Positions 5,243 through 8,607 of a stretch of 8,607 bases of DNA are shown piece by piece. A model generated the notes under the pieces. That model saw nothing but the letters and a program-made list of their open reading frames with translations, searched no databases and was not told the DNA's origin. The stretch covers positions 1 through 8,607 of the forward strand of contig CAZAKZ010000200.1 of the NCBI GenBank assembly GCA_964485695.1. Reading direction: 5' to 3'. How positions within the stretch are numbered: position 1 is the first letter of the stretch; each line of letters begins with the position of its first letter. Source of the stretch: CAZAKZ01 sp964485695 (GTDB lineage: Bacteria > Planctomycetota > JAFGQW01). The translations under genes were made by a program, and so were the position numbers.

Positions 5243-6340
5243 ATGACCCATCCAGATCCCGATCCGCACGATTCGTTCCAGGGGCTATCCTGGTCGAGAA
5301 AGCTAATCCGTTGCTATTTCAGGGCTGTGGAAGCCCTCCTCGACCGCGACTTGATCGACCACGTCCTAATTGACTCCTATCTCAGATTCAAGGATCACGG
5401 AGAGCCCTACCCCTTTGTTCACACCGGCGAGCTCAAGCCCGGGGGCGTCGGGAAGATGGGCGAAAACGCCCTTCATAATTCAGCCCTCGTGATCCTCCTC
5501 GAAGATGAACTCCTGCCCGAGCTGAAGACCAATATCCGGGCCAGGCGTCTCCAGGAAATGGTTCAGAAGAATCTGCAGCGCTATCTGTTGACGTCGGACA
5601 TACCCCAGGAGAAGATCTCCTTGATCCGGGAGATTGAATCTCGTTCCAGCCTGAAAATCCTCCGTCCGCTTCTGAGCTTCGACTATGGGCTCCTGATCCA
5701 GCGACGGCCCAGAGGGCGCAAGGGACGACTCAATTACGGCCTCACCCACTTTCACGTGAAGATCGACGAGGTTCTCGACAGAATGATCGAAGCCCTCGGT
5801 CTCGGGTCGCGCTACCTGTCGAAGAACCTGTTCGAGCAGGGGGAAGAGTATGCGAGCTTGCTCGAGGAAAAGTTTTATGAGCTGTGCGGAATGAAGAGCA
5901 CGGCCGGCGGCCGGCGCACTGCGGCCATTGTGGCCCACCACCTCCTCCTCCGGAATCCGGGTCTTCACGCCGTGTACGTGGGGAGCACCGAGGCGAGAAG
6001 CCTCATCAAGATCGACAAGGACCACTGTCTTGCGCGCATGGTCCTCGTGGAGATAGACACGGAAATCCTGGACTCCCTCATCAAGACCCACGGACTCACA
6101 AGGAAGTTTCTGCGGGAGAACTACTTCCTTTCCAGCTCGGACCCTGCCGTCGCCGTTCTGGCCGTCCACTACAGGCCGACCGCTCACGCCAGGCCGCCGG
6201 CCGACCGGAAACTCCGGCATGAGATCAAAACCTCCGAGCGCTGGATCAGCATCGTGAAGCAGCTTCTGATGCCGCTTCCCTCCTCCGCAGACGCCGCGCC
6301 GCTGCCCGTTTCGTTGATCTACAAGGCATCCAAGGGATAA
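5243..6340 (+). CDS. Soluble protein of unknown function, divergent from the methyltransferase
   Basis: I do not recognise this 365-residue protein. ATG is preceded by AGGA eight bases upstream (5231-5234). No signal peptide or transmembrane segment is visible, so it should be cytoplasmic. The composition is rich in charged residues and Leu, suggesting a mainly helical fold. Notable stretches are GELKPGGVGKMGENALHNSALVI near residues 61-85, a very basic patch RRPRGRKGRLNYG near 153-165, and HAVYVGSTEARSLIKI in the C-terminal half. The basic patch could bind nucleic acid, but nothing proves it. The last ~50 residues look less ordered. The gene shares a 190-base divergent upstream region with the methyltransferase at 4363-5052 (counting from its GTG), so shared control is possible. 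It is followed by a 120-base gap, so it is probably not co-transcribed tightly with the FkbM gene. Confidence 0.7.
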   Translation: MTHPDPDPHDSFQGLSWSRKLIRCYFRAVEALLDRDLIDHVLIDSYLRFKDHGEPYPFVHTGELKPGGVGKMGENALHNSALVILLEDELLPELKTNIRARRLQEMVQKNLQRYLLTSDIPQEKISLIREIESRSSLKILRPLLSFDYGLLIQRRPRGRKGRLNYGLTHFHVKIDEVLDRMIEALGLGSRYLSKNLFEQGEEYASLLEEKFYELCGMKSTAGGRRTAAIVAHHLLLRNPGLHAVYVGSTEARSLIKIDKDHCLARMVLVEIDTEILDSLIKTHGLTRKFLRENYFLSSSDPAVAVLAVHYRPTAHARPPADRKLRHEIKTSERWISIVKQLLMPLPSSADAAPLPVSLIYKASKG

Positions 6341-6359
6341 CAACCTGCGGGCCTTGAAA

Positions 6360-6374
6360 AACACGACCCGTGTT
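6360..6374 (+). terminator. Weak terminator-like hairpin after the unknown gene
   Basis: AACACG (6360-6365) pairs with CGTGTT (6369-6374) around an ACC loop, preceded by an A-run and followed by GATGTTTCC. It lies 19 bases after the stop at 6340. The stem is short and the T-run is poor, so termination would be weak. Confidence 0.3.
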
Positions 6375-6405
6375 GATGTTTCCGTCTTAATACTTACCAT
6401 CACTT

Positions 6406-6427
6406 CGGACCCCCGGATTCCGGTCCG
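6406..6427 (+). repeat. Small hairpin upstream of the FkbM gene
   Basis: CGGACC (6406-6411) pairs with GGTCCG (6422-6427). Between them CCGGATTCCGG offers an alternative pairing. It ends 33 bases before the ATG at 6461 and lacks a T-run, so it is more likely a leader structure or operator than a terminator, or chance in GC-rich DNA. Confidence 0.3.
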
Positions 6428-6460
6428 CGAGAGTATATTCACGGGCTTTCAGGCGGAACC

Positions 6461-7267
6461 ATGCGCTCTGAGGACTTTCTCAACTACTTCAAGCTGCGAA
6501 GATTCGTGAAGAATCCGTGGGAGGTCCTTCGGTTCCGGAAGACCCGGTTTCCAGGCCAAGACCTCGAGGTGAAGATGCGTGCCGGGCCGCCCCTCTTCCT
6601 CAGGAGCGGCAGGGCCGATTTCCACATCTTCCACAGGGTCTTTCTCCGGGATGAATACCGCGTGGATCGGTTCCCGTCGGGGGCCTGGGAATGCATCGTC
6701 GACCTCGGCGGAAACGTGGGACTTTTTGCCGTGCGGGCTTCTCTCATCGCCCGGCGTGTGATTTCCTGCGAACCTTTTCCAGGAAACCAGGCGCCTCTTG
6801 CCAGGAATGTGGAGGGGCGCAGGAACGTGACTGTCGTGTCCGAGGCGGTCTCCGGTGAGGCGGGAACCTGCCGCCTCTACAGGCCGACGCAGGAGGACCG
6901 ATCGGCCATCCAGTCGGCCTTCATGGACATGGAGGAAGGCGCCTACCGGTCCGACGCCTTCGATGACGTGCCCGCGGTCACCCTCGACCAGCTCTTCGAT
7001 CGCCACGACATCGACGTATGCGACCTGGTGAAGATCGACGTGGAGGGCATGGAGTACGAGATAATCCACGCCGCCTGTGATGAGACGTTTTCGCGCATCC
7101 GGCGGATCCACGGCGAGTACCATGACGTGAACGAGAGTGATCCCCGGACCCGCATCGACGCGTTCTCCGGCTTCCTACGCTCGAAGGGTTTTAATGTCGA
7201 GGTGGTCCCCCACCGGAGGAAGCCGAACCATGGAATGTTCTACGGAGTCAGGAGAATAGCTCGTTAA
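6461..7267 (+). CDS. FkbM-family SAM-dependent methyltransferase
   Basis: The 268-residue protein belongs to the FkbM methyltransferases, which commonly O-methylate sugars or polyketide hydroxyls. Motif I is CIVDLGGNVGLF (residues 78-89, the SAM-binding loop). The acidic residue at the end of strand 2 lies in SCEPFPGN, and the family signature VKIDVEGMEYEI spans 190-201. The C-terminal GEYHD and GFNVEVVP stretches also fit the family. Length is typical. There is no export signal, so it acts in the cytoplasm. ATG is preceded by AGGCGGA. Downstream, XdhC follows after 47 bases and a GT4-like glycosyltransferase after that. The glycosyltransferase suggests the methyl acceptor is a glycan (polysaccharide, O-antigen or glycolipid), but this is inference from context. 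Confidence 0.9.
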   Translation: MRSEDFLNYFKLRRFVKNPWEVLRFRKTRFPGQDLEVKMRAGPPLFLRSGRADFHIFHRVFLRDEYRVDRFPSGAWECIVDLGGNVGLFAVRASLIARRVISCEPFPGNQAPLARNVEGRRNVTVVSEAVSGEAGTCRLYRPTQEDRSAIQSAFMDMEEGAYRSDAFDDVPAVTLDQLFDRHDIDVCDLVKIDVEGMEYEIIHAACDETFSRIRRIHGEYHDVNESDPRTRIDAFSGFLRSKGFNVEVVPHRRKPNHGMFYGVRRIAR

Positions 7268-7314
7268 AAGAACTTGATCGGGCACCGGAACACCCTTGAA
7301 GGCAGAGCAGCGAC

Positions 7315-8256
7315 ATGAGCAATCCAGCGCGCATCCTTGACGCCGCGGTTCGAGAGGTCGACGCCGGCCGAAGAGCCGTCCTGTGCCTCATCGTCGCGAC
7401 CCGTGGTTCCACCCCTCAGGGAGCCGGAGCGATGCTCGCGGTGGCCGAGGATGGCCGGATTACGGGCACGGTTGGCGGGGGGTGCGTGGAAGCCGACATC
7501 CGGGCGAGGGCCCTGCAGATGCAGCCCGGCAACGCAGGCGAGGTGGCCACATTCGTACTGGCCAACGAATCCGGCCTCGATGACGGTCAGATCTGCGGCG
7601 GCTCCCTGGACGTGGCGATCCAGGTCTTTACGGAATCGAATCAGGCCCGGATTCTACGCGAGGCCGCAGAGGCCCTCCGGGCCGGCCGGGCGGCCGTGGT
7701 GCCGGTGCGGATTCAGACGCCGGACGGAGTGGTGGAGTATCGCGCTCGAATCGAGGAACCGCCCCGGCTGGTCATTGCTGGAGGAGGGCATATCGGCCGG
7801 GTGCTGGCGGGCTTGATGCACCCCCTCGGATTCCACGTGACCGTGGTGGACGATCGACGCGAGTTCGCGAATCCGGATCGGTTTCCCCCGCCCGTCAACC
7901 CGGTGGTTGGAAACATCGAGGACACCATGGCGCGGTGGCCCATCGACCCCAATACCTATATCGTCATCGTGACCCGCGGCCACATCCACGATGAGCGTGC
8001 CCTGTCCGCGGTCATTGACTCCCCCGCCAGGTATATCGGCATGATCGGCAGCCGGCGGAAGATCGAGACCATCTACGAGGACCTGAGACGCCTCGGTGCA
8101 GCGGAAAAGCGACTCGAGCAGGTCCATTCCCCCATCGGCCTGGACATCCACGCCGTCACTCCCGAGGAGATCGGCGTGAGCATTGCAGCCGAGCTGGTAT
8201 CGGTGCGCCGTGCCGAATACCGCAAGGCTGTGGAGGGACCGTTTCCCGCCTCCTGA
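7315..8256 (+). CDS. xdhC: XdhC/CoxI-family molybdenum hydroxylase maturation factor
   Basis: The 313-residue protein has the two-part layout of XdhC. The N-terminal XdhC_CoxI domain contains ATRGSTPQGAGAMLAV (about 28-43), TVGGGCVEADI (52-62, with C57) and QICGGSLDV (92-100, with C94). The C-terminal Rossmann-like domain starts with LVIAGGGHIGRVLAG (152-166) and continues with VVDDR, VTRGHIHDERAL, YIGMIGSRRKIE and HSPIGLDIHAVTPEEIGVSIAAELV. XdhC binds the molybdenum cofactor, promotes its sulfuration and delivers it to xanthine dehydrogenase-type enzymes; the conserved cysteines and the GGGHIGR loop are intact, so it should work. ATG has only a distant GAAGG (12 bases). The usual enzyme subunit genes are not in the window, so its client is unknown. 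CoxI-like service to a CO dehydrogenase-type enzyme is the main alternative. Confidence 0.92.
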   Translation: MSNPARILDAAVREVDAGRRAVLCLIVATRGSTPQGAGAMLAVAEDGRITGTVGGGCVEADIRARALQMQPGNAGEVATFVLANESGLDDGQICGGSLDVAIQVFTESNQARILREAAEALRAGRAAVVPVRIQTPDGVVEYRARIEEPPRLVIAGGGHIGRVLAGLMHPLGFHVTVVDDRREFANPDRFPPPVNPVVGNIEDTMARWPIDPNTYIVIVTRGHIHDERALSAVIDSPARYIGMIGSRRKIETIYEDLRRLGAAEKRLEQVHSPIGLDIHAVTPEEIGVSIAAELVSVRRAEYRKAVEGPFPAS

Positions 8257-8264
8257 ATACGACC

Positions 8265-8269
8265 AAGGA
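8265..8269 (+). promoter_or_regulatory. Ribosome binding site of the truncated glycosyltransferase gene
   Basis: AAGGA lies eight bases before ATG at 8278. The ATG at 8274 is in another frame and runs into a stop after nine codons, so 8278 is the better start. Confidence 0.6.
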
Positions 8270-8277
8270 ACTCATGC

Positions 8278-8607
8278 ATGGCGAGCCCTTCGATCCTCGG
8301 TGATCTCGCCGCCTGGCCCGGATCGGGACCGGGCCGGGCGGACTTCGACGTCGGCCGCGAGGCCTGGCTGGCGACGGTTCGCCAGCGCCGGGCTGCAGGC
8401 AGGGCAAGACGCGTGCTGTTCTGTCATTCCCAGCTCCCGGGGGAGACAGGATCGGGGGTCTACCTCCAGGAGATCGCGGCCGGAGCGACCCGCCGAGGCA
8501 TGGAGATGCACGTGCTCTGTGCTGCGTACGGGGCGCCGGAGGCCGGCGCCTTTAAGCGGAAGTTCCAAGCCGGCAATTCACTGAAACCATTAGAATTCAA
8601 GGTGTTA
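8278..8607 (+). CDS. GT4-like glycosyltransferase, N-terminal part, cut by the window edge
   Basis: The frame opens at ATG 8278 and stays open for 110 codons to the last base, so the gene is incomplete here. Residues 45-85 show the typical start of a GT-B-fold family 4 glycosyltransferase: a beta strand RVLFCHSQLPGETG, a Gly-rich acceptor loop GSGVYLQEIAAGATRRG, then a second strand MEMHVLCAAYG. Such enzymes move a sugar from a nucleotide-sugar onto a glycan or lipid acceptor at the inner membrane. The first ~44 residues (MASPSILGDLAAWPGSG onward) are an extension not typical of the family core. The C-terminal nucleotide-sugar-binding half (usually with an EX7E motif) lies beyond the window, so substrate cannot be judged. 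The start is 21 bases after the xdhC stop, so co-transcription is likely. The last ~35 bases are AT-richer than the rest. Confidence 0.75.
   Translation, partial: MASPSILGDLAAWPGSGPGRADFDVGREAWLATVRQRRAAGRARRVLFCHSQLPGETGSGVYLQEIAAGATRRGMEMHVLCAAYGAPEAGAFKRKFQAGNSLKPLEFKVL

Noticed and set aside
5965..6015. VYVGSTEARSLIKI resembling a GIY-YIG nuclease start
   Set aside because: The catalytic Arg and Glu arrangement is not visible and the segment lies mid-protein, so the similarity is superficial.
5480..6442. 320-codon minus-strand open frame over the unknown gene
   Set aside because: The plus-strand frame has the better ribosome site and more protein-like composition. The minus frame has no motif, although with an unknown gene this is judged less firmly.

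Overview
The window is GC-rich DNA (roughly 60% by eye) with bacterial gene density, Shine-Dalgarno-type ribosome sites and a secreted multidomain metallopeptidase. The style suggests a Gram-negative-type bacterium with a moderate-to-high GC genome. The M14 peptidase with long beta-rich C-terminal tails would fit Acidobacteriota-like, Myxococcota-like or candidate-phylum soil and sediment bacteria, but no gene here fixes the taxonomy.

Layout. (1) 1-282 is a non-coding leader with several nested inverted repeats. (2) 283-2817 (+) encodes a secreted M14 zinc carboxypeptidase with all zinc and catalytic residues in place. (3) 2818-3137 is a 320-base gap unusually dense in inverted repeats: a perfect 14-bp stem, a 47-nt hairpin containing a consensus DnaA-box 9-mer, and three perfect 10-12 bp palindromes. 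(4) 3138-4352 (+) encodes an unrecognised membrane-attached protein with an N-terminal export signal, a long Pro/Glu/Ala/Lys linker, a transmembrane helix and a charged helical tail. (5) 4363-5052 (-) is a PmtA/KsgA-like SAM methyltransferase, convergent with gene 4 and only 10 bases away. (6) 5243-6340 (+) is a soluble protein I do not recognise, divergent from the methyltransferase. (7) 6461-7267 (+) is an FkbM-family methyltransferase. (8) 7315-8256 (+) is an XdhC/CoxI-family molybdenum-hydroxylase maturation factor. (9) 8278 to the window edge (+) is the start of a GT4-like glycosyltransferase, cut off by the window.

How the genes work together. Genes 7-9 are co-directional with gaps of 47 and 21 bases and may form one transcript. 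FkbM methyltransferases and GT4 glycosyltransferases often modify or build surface glycans. XdhC between them is out of place, because no xanthine dehydrogenase or CO dehydrogenase-type subunit is visible. The rest reads as single genes, not one pathway.

I see no CRISPR array, transposase, rRNA or tRNA, and no convincing known defence or secretion system. The best candidates for something undescribed are the palindrome-dense gap at 2818-3137, the structured leader before the peptidase, and the two unrecognised proteins at 3138-4352 and 5243-6340.
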